A stretch of DNA of 33,531 nucleotides, taken from positions 1-33,531 of the forward strand of contig JAGFJE010000494.1 of the NCBI GenBank assembly GCA_024103175.1, given 5' to 3'. The notes under the pieces were generated by a model. The model was not told where the DNA came from. It did no database searches and saw only the letters and a list, made by a program, of their open reading frames with translations. A program made the position numbers and the translations under genes. The stretch comes from Phaeodactylibacter sp. GTDB taxonomy: Bacteria; Bacteroidota; Bacteroidia; Chitinophagales; Saprospiraceae. Of this stretch, positions 1 to 7,797 are shown one piece after another. Position 1 is the stretch's first letter, and each line of letters opens with the position of its first letter.

Positions 1-185
1 ATTGACCCGAACATCGTACACGCCCCCGGAGCTTTCCGTCCAGCCTTAGACGGATGCCCTCTTCTGAAAAATACCCCTTGATTTTCAGGGACTTGCGAAC
101 AGCGAACACCGAATTGCGAACACTCCCCACACTGCTCTCGCTGACACACTGCTCCCTACTCCCTGACACACTGCTCCCCAAAGCA
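1..185. other. Intergenic segment with hairpin and direct repeats
   Basis: No gene could be supported. Short open frames run in from the left edge (one stops at 47-49, another at 79-81) and could be the tail of a gene outside the window, but they are too short to identify. A 7-bp inverted repeat (CTGAAAA at 64-70 and TTTTCAG at 82-88, 11-nt loop) could be a terminator stem. From 96 to 178 the sequence is built of repeated words: GCGAACA-like words, then two copies of a 16-bp direct repeat beginning CTGACACACTGC (141-156 and 163-178, 22-bp period). This resembles the word-repeat elements found in other gaps of the window. Confidence 0.5.
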
Positions 186-2609
186 CTACTCATACCGCAA
201 CGCCTCCACCGGATTCCTCCGCACCGCCAGGAGCGCGTGATAACTCACCGTCAGCAGGGCGGCAGCCAAGGCGGCGAGGGCAGCCAGGATCAATGTTCCC
301 ACATCCACCTGTACCCGGTATTCGAAGTCCTGCAGCCATTTTTGCATGGCCAGGTAAGACAGGGGCAGGGCAATAAAGCTGGCGACGGCCACCCAACGGG
401 TAAACTCTTTGGCCAGGAGAAAGAAAAGGGCTTGTGCCGGCGCTCCCAGCACTTTACGGATGCCGATCTCCTTGGTGCGCCGCTCGGCCGTGTAGGCGGC
501 CAGGCCCAGCAGGCCGAGGCAGGCTATGAAGATGGCCAGAAAAGTGAACAGGCTGACGATACGCCCGATGCGCACTTCGGCATCGTACACGGCATTGAAG
601 TCGTCGTCCATAAAATCGAAATCAAAGGGTTGTTTGGGGGCGAAGCGCTCCCATTGCTGACGCAGGGCAGCGGTGAGGGCCGGAATATCATCTGTTTCCA
701 CTTTCATAGCCAGGTTGCCGGTGCTGTTTCCCAGGATCAGCATCAGGGGCTCGATCTTATCGCGCAGGCTGGCGAAGTGGAAATCCTTAACCACGCCGAT
801 CACTTTATAGGTGAGTAATTCTTCCGCCGTATCGTCATCCAGGCGGCTGACCTCCTGCCCCAGTGGTTTTTCCAGGTTGAAGATCTTTGCGGCCGCTTCG
901 TTGAGGATCACCGCGCTGGAGTCGGAAGGATACTCCCGGGAAAAATCGCGCCCCAGCGCCAGTTCCATTCCCAGCGTATTGATGTAATCGTGGTCTACCC
1001 TCCATACCTGCAGGATGTGGGTATTCTCCTGCCGGGTGCTCCTGCCCAGGAATACGCTGGTGCTGCTCCGCCCGGAAGGGGTGGGCAGATAGCCCGAAAA
1101 AGAGGCGTTCTTCACCTCCGGCAGCTGCAACAGGGCTTCCTTGAACGGCAGGGCGTTGTTGCCCAAAGCGTAGGCGTCATTCAGGATCAGCACCTGTTCC
1201 TTTCGAAAGCCGAGTTTCTTTTTCTGAATAAACCGGAGCTGCTTGTATATGACCAGAGACCCAACGATGAGCCCGATGGTAATGGCAAACTGAAAGGATA
1301 CCAGGGCATTGCGGAAAACGCTGCCGCCACGCCCCCGGGTAAACATGCCTTTCAGCACCTGCACCGGGCGGAAAGCCGACAGGAAAAGCGCCGGATAGCT
1401 GCCGGCTATCAGGCCTGCCAGCAGAGATACGCCCAACATAGCCCCCCACAGCCAGCCGGCGCCGGCCTGCCAGAAACTCAGTTGCTTTCCGGCCAGCTGA
1501 TTGAAGTACGGCAGGGCTAGTTGCATCAGCAATACCGCCAGCAGCAGGGCGATAAAGCTCAGCAGAACCGATTCGCCCAGGAACTGGCCGATGAGCTGCC
1601 GCCGCTGCGCGCCCGCCACCTTGCGCAGGCCCACCTCCCGCGCCCGGTTCCCCGAACGCGCCGTAGACAGGTTCATAAAATTGATGCAGGCCAGCAGGAG
1701 GATGAAAGCGCCAATGAAGGAAAAGATATAGACATAGCGGATATCGCTGTTGGGCGCGAGCTCATCAAATTTGCTGGAGTGCAGGTGGATATCCGTCAGC
1801 GGGAACAAGGAATATTCGACCTGGTTGCCGGCCTTGTAGAAATCTTCCAGCGTGATGCCCAGATACTGTTCCAACTGGCGGGCGATGTAGGTTTCGATGA
1901 GGGTAGGCAGTTTGGCCTGAAGCGCCCCGGCATCTGCTCCTTCGCGAAGCACCAGATAAGTATGGAAGTTGTTGCTCACCCACTGGTTGCTCCGGCTCTC
2001 CTCCAGAGACGCCATGGACAGGATCATATCGTAATTGAAATGGGTATTGGGCGGCATCTCCTCCATAATCCCGGCGACCCGGTAAGGATAATCATTGTCG
2101 AGAGTGAGGGTTTGACCGATGGGGTCCTCCTCTCCAAAGTACTTTTTAGCCAGGGCCGGCGTGATCACCAGCGTGTTGGGCTCCGTCAGGACGGCGCCCG
2201 GATCGCCCTTCAATAAAGGGAAGGAAAATACATCAAAGAAGGTGGAATCGGCAAAGATCACGTCTTCTTCCCGGTAGCTGTTGTCTTCGTGGCGCACCAG
2301 AAAGCTGCCCCGGCTGCGGAGGCGCACCTGTTGCTGCACTTCCGGGAATTCGTTCAGAACGGTGGGGCCCAGCGGGTCGCCCACTTCCGTCATGTCAAAA
2401 TCCTGCCCGAATACGGTGCCCTTAAAATCCACGCGATAGATGCGATCGGCCTTTTCGTGATAGCGGTCGTAGCTCAGTTCGTCTTTCACATAGGCCAGGA
2501 TGAACAGGAAGCAGGCCATGCCGAGCGCGAGGCCCAGGACGTTGATCAGCGTATAGTACTTTTGCTTCCAGAGGTTACGAACGGCGGTTTTGAAGTAGTT
2601 CTGCCACAT
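186..2609 (-). CDS. FtsX/MacB-type ABC transporter permease (paralog 1)
   Basis: An 807-residue inner-membrane permease of the MacB/FtsX superfamily. It has two repeats of the same plan: a transmembrane helix near residues 20-41, a periplasmic MacB-like core with the phrase LTDIHLHS, three helices around 285-400 with a KVAGAQRR motif, then a second helix, second periplasmic domain and final FtsX block after about 680 with KEIGIRKVLGA. It ends NPVEALRYE, a tail shared almost exactly by four other permeases in this window. No ATP-binding subunit is encoded next to it. These proteins work with a separate LolD/MacB-type ATPase and usually move lipoproteins, peptides or drugs, or couple to cell-wall enzymes; the substrate cannot be read from the sequence. 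It lies downstream of the hydrogenase operon on the same strand, but after a 261-bp gap, so it is probably separate. The ATG start fits the family N-terminus (MWQNYFKTAVRNLW). Confidence 0.93.
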   Translation of the reverse strand: MWQNYFKTAVRNLWKQKYYTLINVLGLALGMACFLFILAYVKDELSYDRYHEKADRIYRVDFKGTVFGQDFDMTEVGDPLGPTVLNEFPEVQQQVRLRSRGSFLVRHEDNSYREEDVIFADSTFFDVFSFPLLKGDPGAVLTEPNTLVITPALAKKYFGEEDPIGQTLTLDNDYPYRVAGIMEEMPPNTHFNYDMILSMASLEESRSNQWVSNNFHTYLVLREGADAGALQAKLPTLIETYIARQLEQYLGITLEDFYKAGNQVEYSLFPLTDIHLHSSKFDELAPNSDIRYVYIFSFIGAFILLLACINFMNLSTARSGNRAREVGLRKVAGAQRRQLIGQFLGESVLLSFIALLLAVLLMQLALPYFNQLAGKQLSFWQAGAGWLWGAMLGVSLLAGLIAGSYPALFLSAFRPVQVLKGMFTRGRGGSVFRNALVSFQFAITIGLIVGSLVIYKQLRFIQKKKLGFRKEQVLILNDAYALGNNALPFKEALLQLPEVKNASFSGYLPTPSGRSSTSVFLGRSTRQENTHILQVWRVDHDYINTLGMELALGRDFSREYPSDSSAVILNEAAAKIFNLEKPLGQEVSRLDDDTAEELLTYKVIGVVKDFHFASLRDKIEPLMLILGNSTGNLAMKVETDDIPALTAALRQQWERFAPKQPFDFDFMDDDFNAVYDAEVRIGRIVSLFTFLAIFIACLGLLGLAAYTAERRTKEIGIRKVLGAPAQALFFLLAKEFTRWVAVASFIALPLSYLAMQKWLQDFEYRVQVDVGTLILAALAALAAALLTVSYHALLAVRRNPVEALRYE

Positions 2610-2870
2610 AATGAAACAGTATTACCGGGTGATTAAAGTTTTCGAACTCAAGCGAATACAGGATACACCGGACAAGGCACCACACGACAGGCGATTCTAC
2701 TCTGACGGGCCGGAATTCATCCGGGTTACAGGCAGCCTAAAGGGTAATGGTACTATTAGTGGAGAGTGCTGTTTGAAAAGAGATGCGAAATGGAAAGGGA
2801 GCCCCCTATTCCCAGGGGCGCGATTTGGTAAAATTTTACCGAAATGTTTACGGCCAGCAAGCCCACAGGT
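2610..2870. other. Intergenic region between hyaD and permease 1
   Basis: No coding sequence is supported. It contains a perfect 14-bp palindrome at 2827-2840 and a small GCCCC/GGGGC stem at about 2802-2821. Both lie just past the hyaD stop and upstream of permease 1. It probably combines the end of the hydrogenase operon with the permease promoter, but I could not place a clear TAnnTTTG box. Confidence 0.4.
2827..2840. promoter_or_regulatory. Perfect 14-bp palindrome (operator or terminator stem)
   Basis: GGTAAAATTTTACC is identical to its own reverse complement. It begins 30 bp past the hyaD stop codon on the minus strand. A stem with no loop and no following U-tract is a poor intrinsic terminator, so a dimeric regulator site upstream of permease 1 is at least as likely. 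Confidence 0.35.
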
Positions 2871-3368
2871 TTATGCGGGTGCAGATACTTTCATCCCCAC
2901 CAGCTCCTCCGCAAGCGCTTTCACCCTATTCTCCAACTCCGGCATCACCGCCTCCACCTCCGGCGAAAGGCCGATGTGCATCTCCTGCAGCTCCGCCACG
3001 GAAACGGCAAACAGATAGACTTTGGGCATCTGGCCCATCACCTGCAGCCCCTCCAGGAGGTCGCGCAGGCCGATGTCGTGGGTGCTCATAGAGCGGGGGA
3101 ATTCGGAGGAGAAACGGGGTTCCAGCAGGCGGATGGCGCCGGCAGGCCGCCCATCGAGGGTGGCGTCGATGAGGAGGACGCAGGGGTAGGAAGTGAAATA
3201 ATCCATGAGGTGGAAGCCGCCGGTGCCGCCGTCGAGGACGTCAACTCCGGGGGGAAATGGCTGTTCGGCCAGGCGTTGCGCCAGGTGTACGCCTACGCCT
3301 TCGTCGCCCATCAGCAGGTTGCCGATGCCGAGGATCAAAAGGTTCGGATATTGGGTGGTGGTTTGCAT
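2871..3368 (-). CDS. hyaD: [NiFe]-hydrogenase maturation endopeptidase
   Basis: A 165-residue protein of the HyaD/HoxM/HybD peptidase family, which clips the C-terminal extension from the hydrogenase large subunit once nickel is inserted. It starts MQTTTQYPNLLILGIGN, and the GIGNLLMGDEGVG motif carries the nickel-sensing glutamate (about residue 23). A downstream aspartate in LLIDATLDG and a histidine in STHDIGL supply the other two expected metal ligands. The reading frame is open far upstream (to 3716) but that part overlaps the cytochrome b gene in another frame and resembles nothing; the ATG at 3368 gives normal family length. It is the last gene of the leftward hydrogenase operon, and its substrate is presumably the large subunit at 4364-6085, which still has a DPCMACAVH tail with 15 residues to be removed. 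Confidence 0.93.
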   Translation of the reverse strand: MQTTTQYPNLLILGIGNLLMGDEGVGVHLAQRLAEQPFPPGVDVLDGGTGGFHLMDYFTSYPCVLLIDATLDGRPAGAIRLLEPRFSSEFPRSMSTHDIGLRDLLEGLQVMGQMPKVYLFAVSVAELQEMHIGLSPEVEAVMPELENRVKALAEELVGMKVSAPA

Positions 3369-3426
3369 ATTGGTGGCTTTTGGCGAAGCCGGAAATTTTA
3401 CCCGGAAGAGCGATAGCGAAGGCGGG

Positions 3427-3492
3427 CGGAAGTCGGAAGTCGGAATAGCTCCGTAGAGCATCTTCCCATTTCCGACTTCGCATTCCCGACCT
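3427..3492. repeat. Word-repeat hairpin element (GGAAGTC type)
   Basis: The left arm is a short tandem of GGAAGTC words and the right arm carries the complementary words. Ten bases pair perfectly (3436-3445, or equally 3429-3438, with 3470-3479) around an unrelated core. It fills the gap between hyaC and hyaD. Confidence 0.6.
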
Positions 3493-3496
3493 GGAA

Positions 3497-4264
3497 TCAG
3501 GCTTTCGCTTTCTGTTTCTTCTCTAATGCTTTGATTTTCATCTCTCTCAGTTCTTCTTCCTGCTCTTTTTTCTCCTCCTCCATTTCCTGCAAAAAGGCCT
3601 CTTCTTCGATGAACTTCCATCCGCCGATGATGGAAGAGGTCTCGCCACGGCCTTCTACATAGTCGTGGTAGAACACCAGGTAGACGTGAATGATGGAGAA
3701 GATGATGAAGAACCACATGGTAGCGTGGTGGATCTGCCGGAGGTCGAAATCACCGCCGAACAGGCCGGGCACCCAGGCAAAGAGGTTGGGCAGCCACCAG
3801 TCGCTCATAGCGGCATACAGGCCAAAGCCGGTGAGGCACTGAATGGCAAAAGCGATAAAAACGAAAAAGTAAACAAAACCGGCCAGTGCATTATGGCCGA
3901 TGGACAGGTGCTCCTTATCCTTTTGCAGCAGGATATCGATCTTGATCACCTCCCACATTTCCTCGAAGAACTTCCGGTTGGTGGGGATGAAGTTTTTCCA
4001 GTCGGCATAGCGGTTGCCGACAAAGCCCCAGTACAGCCGGAAGATGAAATTGAACAGGAAAATGTAGGAAAAGACAAAGTGGAGGAAGCGGTTGATGCCA
4101 AACCAGTAGGCGAAGGATGCTTCCGTTCCTTGCTGAAAAGCCGGCGGCCGGGCGATGATGTAACCCGTCACACACAGTACAACTATGCATAAGGCATTGA
4201 TCCAGTGGTAAAACCGCACGGGTAATTCCCATACAAATACGCGGCGGAGATTATGTGTAGCCAT
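3497..4264 (-). CDS. hyaC: Ni/Fe-hydrogenase b-type cytochrome subunit
   Basis: A 255-residue integral membrane diheme cytochrome b (HyaC/HoxZ family) that anchors the hydrogenase dimer on the periplasmic face and passes electrons to the quinone pool. The start VFVWELPVRFYHWINAL is the typical first-helix signature with a heme-ligand histidine. Further histidines lie in RFLHFVFSY and in the fourth helix (IHHATMWFF, IIHVYLVFYHD). Four hydrophobic helices are visible at about 20-40, 60-80, 125-150 and 185-205. The last 40 residues are a strongly charged Lys/Glu-rich tail (EEEKKEQEEEL) likely to form a cytoplasmic coiled coil, which seems longer than usual for the family. It follows the large subunit by 99 bp, a gap filled by a repeat element. 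Confidence 0.94.
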   Translation of the reverse strand: MATHNLRRVFVWELPVRFYHWINALCIVVLCVTGYIIARPPAFQQGTEASFAYWFGINRFLHFVFSYIFLFNFIFRLYWGFVGNRYADWKNFIPTNRKFFEEMWEVIKIDILLQKDKEHLSIGHNALAGFVYFFVFIAFAIQCLTGFGLYAAMSDWWLPNLFAWVPGLFGGDFDLRQIHHATMWFFIIFSIIHVYLVFYHDYVEGRGETSSIIGGWKFIEEEAFLQEMEEEKKEQEEELREMKIKALEKKQKAKA

Positions 4265-4288
4265 GTTATTGTGGTTTCCAGGTTAGTG

Positions 4289-4361
4289 TTTGGCTGTTGG
4301 CTATTAGCGGTTGACCATTGGCTATTGGCACTGCCAACAGCGAACAGCGAACAGCTATTCC
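4289..4361. repeat. Word-repeat hairpin element (TTGGCTA / AACAGCG type)
   Basis: The left arm holds TTGGCTATTGGC-like words and the right arm holds three AACAGCG-type words. GCTGTTGGC at 4293-4301 pairs perfectly with 4333-4341. It fills most of the hyaB-hyaC gap, so it would lie inside the operon transcript. Confidence 0.55.
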
Positions 4362-4363
4362 AG

Positions 4364-6085
4364 TCACAGCACCTTCACGCGGTTGACCTGCTTACCCTCC
4401 TCATCATACAGGTGCACGGCACAGGCCATGCAGGGGTCGAAGGAGTGTACGGTGCGCAGGATCTCCAGCGGCTGTTCCGGGTCGGCGATGGGCGTATTAT
4501 CCATCAGGGAGGATTCATAGGCCGACATTTTGCCTTCCGGGTCGCGGGGCGAGGCGTTCCAGGTTGTGGGCACGACCAGCTGGTAATTTTCCAGCTTCTG
4601 GTCTTTGATCACGCACCAGTGGGCCAGGGCGCCGCGCGGCGCTTCGGTATGGCCGACGCCCTGAGCGGAGGTTTCCCAGCGTTCAGGGTTGAACTTGGAA
4701 GTATCCGCCATGCGGGTATCGCCGTTGCGGATGTTCGTCAGCAACTGCTCGTAGAAGTCCATTGCCCAGTTGGCGATCAGCTGCGTCTCCAGGCCGCGGG
4801 CGGCGGTACGCCCCAGCGTGGAAAACAGAGCGGTAACGGGTACGTCCAGTTTGGCCAGGGCGCCGTCGACCACCTCCTTGAAGTCTTCGCGGCCGCGGGC
4901 ATAGCCCACCAGCATTCTGGCCAGCGGGCCTACTTCCATGGCGTTGCCTTTCCAGCGCGGGGTTTTCAGGTAGCTGTATTTTTCTTCCACATTAAGGTGC
5001 TCATACGGCGGCTTGGGCCCGGTGTAGTTGAGCTTGGTCTCTCCTTTCCAGGGGTGCAGGCCGGCGTTGTCTCCGTCGGCGTACTCGTACCAGGATCGGC
5101 TGACGAATTCCTGAACCTGGGCGTCTTCGCGGAGGTCTACGTCGTAAACCTGGCTGATGTCCTTGTTCAGGATGGCGCCGGAAGGAATGAGGAAACTCGA
5201 AGGGTCATTGTAGCCGTTGGTGGGCAGGTCGCCGTAAACGAGGTAGTTGCCCAGCCCGCCGCCGATGGCGCCCCAGTCTTTGTAGAAGGAGGCGATGGCC
5301 AGCAGGTCGGGGATGTAAACCTGCTCGACGAAGCGCTTGCCCTCTTCGAAGAGGCGGCCCACGTATGAAAGCCGTTCGGCATTGATAGCGCTCACGTCAT
5401 CCAGGCCGATGGAACAGGCCATTCCGCCGACCAGATAGTTGGGGTGCGGGTTCTTACCGCCGAATATGGCATGGACCTTGACCATTTCCTTCTGCCATTC
5501 GAGGGCTTCCAGATAGTGGGCCAGGCCGATGAGGTTGACTTCCGGCGGAAGCTTGTAGGCAGGGTGCCCCCAGTATCCGTTGGTGAAGATGCCGAGCTGT
5601 CCGCTTTCCACGAAGCCCTTGATCCGCTTTTGCAGGTCGGAGAAGTAGCCGGTGGAACTCTTGGGCCAGTTTGAAATGCTCTGGGCAAGCTCGGAGGTGG
5701 CCTTCGGGTCGGCCTGCAGGGCATTGACCACATCCACCCAGTCAAGAGCATGCAGATGGTAGAAGTGCACGACGTGGTCGTGCATGTACTGGGCACAGAA
5801 CATCAGGTTGCGCACGATCTCGGCATTGGGTGGTATAACGATGTTCAGGGCGTCCTCCACCGAGCGGCAGGAGGCCAGCGAGTGCACCGTAGTACATACC
5901 CCGCACACCCGGCCAACGAAGGCCCAGGCGTCGCGAGGGTCTCTGCCCTGTAAAATTCTTTCGATGAGGCGGACCATAGTCCCGGAGCTATATGCGTCCA
6001 CCACTTTGCCATCCTGAATGTCGGCTTCGATGCGCAGGTGGCCTTCTATCCTGGTGATGGGGTCGACGACTATTCTGTTACTCAT
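4364..6085 (-). CDS. hyaB: [NiFe]-hydrogenase large (catalytic) subunit
   Basis: The 573-residue catalytic subunit of a group 1 membrane-bound uptake hydrogenase, which oxidises H2 at a NiFe(CN)2CO centre. The N-terminus (RIVVDPITRIEGHLRIE) is diagnostic. The first pair of nickel ligands is in RVCGVCTTVH (Cys61, Cys64) and the second in DPCMACAVH (Cys552, Cys555, His558). Maturation cleavage is expected after His558, removing 15 residues. The phrase GYWGHPAYKLPPE and overall length match HyaB/HoxG. It follows the small subunit by 31 bp and is transcribed with it. No key residue appears to be missing, so the enzyme should be functional. Confidence 0.97.
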   Translation of the reverse strand: MSNRIVVDPITRIEGHLRIEADIQDGKVVDAYSSGTMVRLIERILQGRDPRDAWAFVGRVCGVCTTVHSLASCRSVEDALNIVIPPNAEIVRNLMFCAQYMHDHVVHFYHLHALDWVDVVNALQADPKATSELAQSISNWPKSSTGYFSDLQKRIKGFVESGQLGIFTNGYWGHPAYKLPPEVNLIGLAHYLEALEWQKEMVKVHAIFGGKNPHPNYLVGGMACSIGLDDVSAINAERLSYVGRLFEEGKRFVEQVYIPDLLAIASFYKDWGAIGGGLGNYLVYGDLPTNGYNDPSSFLIPSGAILNKDISQVYDVDLREDAQVQEFVSRSWYEYADGDNAGLHPWKGETKLNYTGPKPPYEHLNVEEKYSYLKTPRWKGNAMEVGPLARMLVGYARGREDFKEVVDGALAKLDVPVTALFSTLGRTAARGLETQLIANWAMDFYEQLLTNIRNGDTRMADTSKFNPERWETSAQGVGHTEAPRGALAHWCVIKDQKLENYQLVVPTTWNASPRDPEGKMSAYESSLMDNTPIADPEQPLEILRTVHSFDPCMACAVHLYDEEGKQVNRVKVL

Positions 6086-6116
6086 GATATATTTTTTTTA
6101 ACGTCGGCTTCAAAAA

Positions 6117-7235
6117 TTAGGATAATGCTTGGTCGGACTCTTTACCTTCAGCGACCAGCCCGTCGATCAGTTTTTTCTTGCGAAGGTTGGTGCCAATGGC
6201 ATGGGCGGCAATACCGGCGACGGTGACACCGGCGGCAACGGCGCCGATCTTGTCGGCATTGCTTTCAATGCCAAAGCCCGGGAAATTGGTCAGGCGGCGG
6301 TAGAACGGCCCGTTGTCCCAGAAGTTCTCCTCGCTGCAACCGATACAGCCGTGGCCGGATTGGATCGGGAAGCTGACCCCGTTGTTCCACCTGGTTACCC
6401 CACAGGCATTGTAGGTCATCGGCCCGCGGCAGCCCACCTTGTAGAGGCAGTAGCCTTTCTGCGCATTCTCGTCGTCGAAGCTTTCCACGAACAGGCCGGC
6501 GTCGTAGAACGGGCGGCGGTAGCAGGTGTCATGTACGCGCTTGGAGTAGAATGCCTTCGGGCGGCCGATGCGGTCCAGTTCAGGAATGCGGCCGAAGGTG
6601 ACCAGGTGCACCAGCACGCCGGCCATCACTTCACCAATGGGCGGGCAGCCCGGCACCTTAATAATAGGCTTGTTTTTTACAAGCTTGTGTATGGGCGTAG
6701 CGCCGGTCGGGTTGGGCTTGGCAGCCTGTACACAGCCGTTGCAGGCACAGCTGCCCCAGCCGATGATCGCCTTGGCGCCGGCAGCCGTCTCCTGAAGAAT
6801 GTCAACAGCCGAACGCCCGCCGATGCAGCAGTAAACGCCATCTTCATAAACCGGGACCGACCCTTCCACACAAAGAACGTACTCTCCGGGGTATTCTTCC
6901 ATCGTTTTGTGCATCGCCGCCTCCGCCTGATGGCCGGAAGCAGCCATTAGGGTCTCGGTGTAGTCCAGCGATATTTTGTCCAGAATAACATCCGCCACTA
7001 TAGGGTGAGAAGAACGGATGAAGGATTCACTGCAGCAGGTGCACTCCTGGAAGTGCATCCAGATGACCGGTACCCGCGAATTGGACTTCAACGCTTCGGC
7101 CACCTGCGCCACCCCTGAGGCCTGAAGGCCCATATAGGCGGCAATGGTGGTACAAAACTTCATGAAATCCCGGCGGGAGTAGCCTTTCTGGCGCAGTTCT
7201 TCGTAGTAGGTGGGTCGATTGCTTGAAGGCGTCAT
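6117..7235 (-). CDS. hyaA: [NiFe]-hydrogenase small subunit, Tat-exported, O2-tolerant type
   Basis: The 372-residue electron-transfer subunit carrying three FeS clusters. A twin-arginine signal (SRRDFMKF, Arg21-Arg22, then a hydrophobic stretch) sends the folded dimer out through Tat. The proximal cluster motif ECTCCSESF gives Cys65, Cys67 and Cys68; [10 protein letters not shown] gives Cys163 and Cys168; VPGCPP gives Cys197. All six keep a constant offset of 48 from the six cysteines (17, 19, 20, 115, 120, 149) of Ralstonia eutropha HoxK as I recall them, which hold the oxygen-protective [4Fe-3S] cluster. An additional Cys165 is present. The distal/medial motif [13 protein letters not shown] follows, and a C-terminal helix (about 330-350) can anchor it to cytochrome b. 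This places it near group 1d. It is the first gene of the leftward operon; the ATG at 7235 gives a normal Tat leader. Confidence 0.96.
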   Translation of the reverse strand: MTPSSNRPTYYEELRQKGYSRRDFMKFCTTIAAYMGLQASGVAQVAEALKSNSRVPVIWMHFQECTCCSESFIRSSHPIVADVILDKISLDYTETLMAASGHQAEAAMHKTMEEYPGEYVLCVEGSVPVYEDGVYCCIGGRSAVDILQETAAGAKAIIGWGSCACNGCVQAAKPNPTGATPIHKLVKNKPIIKVPGCPPIGEVMAGVLVHLVTFGRIPELDRIGRPKAFYSKRVHDTCYRRPFYDAGLFVESFDDENAQKGYCLYKVGCRGPMTYNACGVTRWNNGVSFPIQSGHGCIGCSEENFWDNGPFYRRLTNFPGFGIESNADKIGAVAAGVTVAGIAAHAIGTNLRKKKLIDGLVAEGKESDQALS

Positions 7236-7329
7236 GACTGCTAAGGTTTGATTTTATGAATATCCGGCATCGCCGAATATAATTTGACAACTTAAGCGTA
7301 AAGAAAAATCATTGAAAGTACCTGTCTCA

Positions 7330-7341
7330 TGATATATATCA
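7330..7341. promoter_or_regulatory. FNR-like palindrome TGATATATATCA
   Basis: A perfect 12-bp palindrome with the FNR-core form TGAT-N4-ATCA, lacking only the outer T and A of the full TTGAT-N4-ATCAA consensus. It is centred about 100 bp upstream of the hyaA start in the divergent promoter region and 23 bp from a second CRP-like site. The binding protein is inferred from the motif alone. Confidence 0.5.
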
Positions 7342-7350
7342 GTGCTTCAT

Positions 7351-7366
7351 TGTGACTTTTATCACT
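7351..7366. promoter_or_regulatory. CRP-like palindrome TGTGA-N6-TCACT
   Basis: GTGA and TCAC half-sites are separated by six bases, matching the CRP consensus TGTGA-N6-TCACA except for the last base. Its centre (7358.5) is about 42-44 bp before the start point expected from the TATTTTTG box at 7388-7395, the usual position of a class II activator. Confidence 0.5.
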
Positions 7367-7387
7367 AGGCGGCTAGGTAAAGCCTTC

Positions 7388-7395
7388 TATTTTTG
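7388..7395 (+). promoter_or_regulatory. Bacteroidota -7 promoter box (TATTTTTG)
   Basis: An exact match to the Bacteroidota -7 consensus TAnnTTTG, 39 bp before the start of the small membrane protein that heads the hypA side. No good TTTG -33 element lies at the right distance; the CRP-like palindrome occupies that place instead, which suits an activator-dependent promoter. Confidence 0.5.
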
Positions 7396-7434
7396 ATACT
7401 GAAGTATTTTTTCATTCCTTAAAACAATAGAGAG

Positions 7435-7644
7435 ATGTTCCGTAAAGCCCTCTTCTTCTCCTCTGCTCTGCTGAGCCTCCCGCTGGCCACCCAGGCCCAC
7501 GATGGCCACGGTTTTTTCCAAGGCCATGAGCTGGCGCATTACCTGACTTCGGCGGAGCATGCCATACCGCTTATATTGGTAGGCGCGGCTGTTGTGCTGC
7601 TGATCGGCTACCAGAAGTGGAGCCAGGCGAGGAAAAATGTGTAA
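7435..7644 (+). CDS. Small HupE-like membrane protein
   Basis: A 69-residue protein with an N-terminal signal peptide (FFSSALLSLPLATQA), a histidine-rich mature start (HDGHGFFQGHELAHYL) and one transmembrane helix (about residues 43-62) followed by a short basic tail. The order histidine-rich segment, AEHAIPLILVG, helix resembles the first part of HupE/UreJ nickel-cobalt permeases (HP-L-G-DH-x3-M-x2-VG), but HupE normally has six or more helices and this protein has one. It starts the rightward operon leading to hypA, so a role in nickel or hydrogenase biogenesis at the membrane is reasonable but unproven. The stop codon lies inside the first unit of the GTGTAAA repeat element that follows, so the repeat has set or preserved the C-terminus. 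Confidence 0.75.
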   Translation: MFRKALFFSSALLSLPLATQAHDGHGFFQGHELAHYLTSAEHAIPLILVGAAVVLLIGYQKWSQARKNV

Positions 7645-7779
7645 AGGTGGAATTGTGTAAATGTGTATATGTGTAAAGGTGTGAATGTGGAAACGTGGAA
7701 ACGTGTATATGTGTAAACGAGGCCAGGGACACAACCGGACGCCCCCAACATTTACACATTTACACGCTTACACATTTAG
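7638..7779. repeat. Word-repeat hairpin element (GTGTAAA type)
   Basis: The left arm (7638-7718) is a run of GTGTAAA/GTGTATAT/GTGGAAAC words beginning inside the upstream stop codon. The right arm (about 7747-7779) is complementary. GTGTAAATGTGTA at 7655-7667 pairs perfectly over 13 bp with 7753-7765. The core between the arms is unrelated, GC-rich sequence. It lies between the small membrane protein and hypA. Confidence 0.65.
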
Positions 7780-7797
7780 ACATAAAAACAGCCGGCC

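Noticed and set aside
54..818. Long plus-strand frame of 254 codons
   Set aside because: It lies antisense to permease 1, resembles no protein, and its composition follows from the permease codons.
3369..3716. 116-residue upstream extension of hyaD
   Set aside because: It overlaps the cytochrome b gene and crosses a repeat element; the ATG at 3368 gives the normal HyaD N-terminus.
7387..7759. Minus-strand frames rich in His-Thr-Phe repeats
   Set aside because: They are translations of the GTGTAAA word repeats, not proteins.
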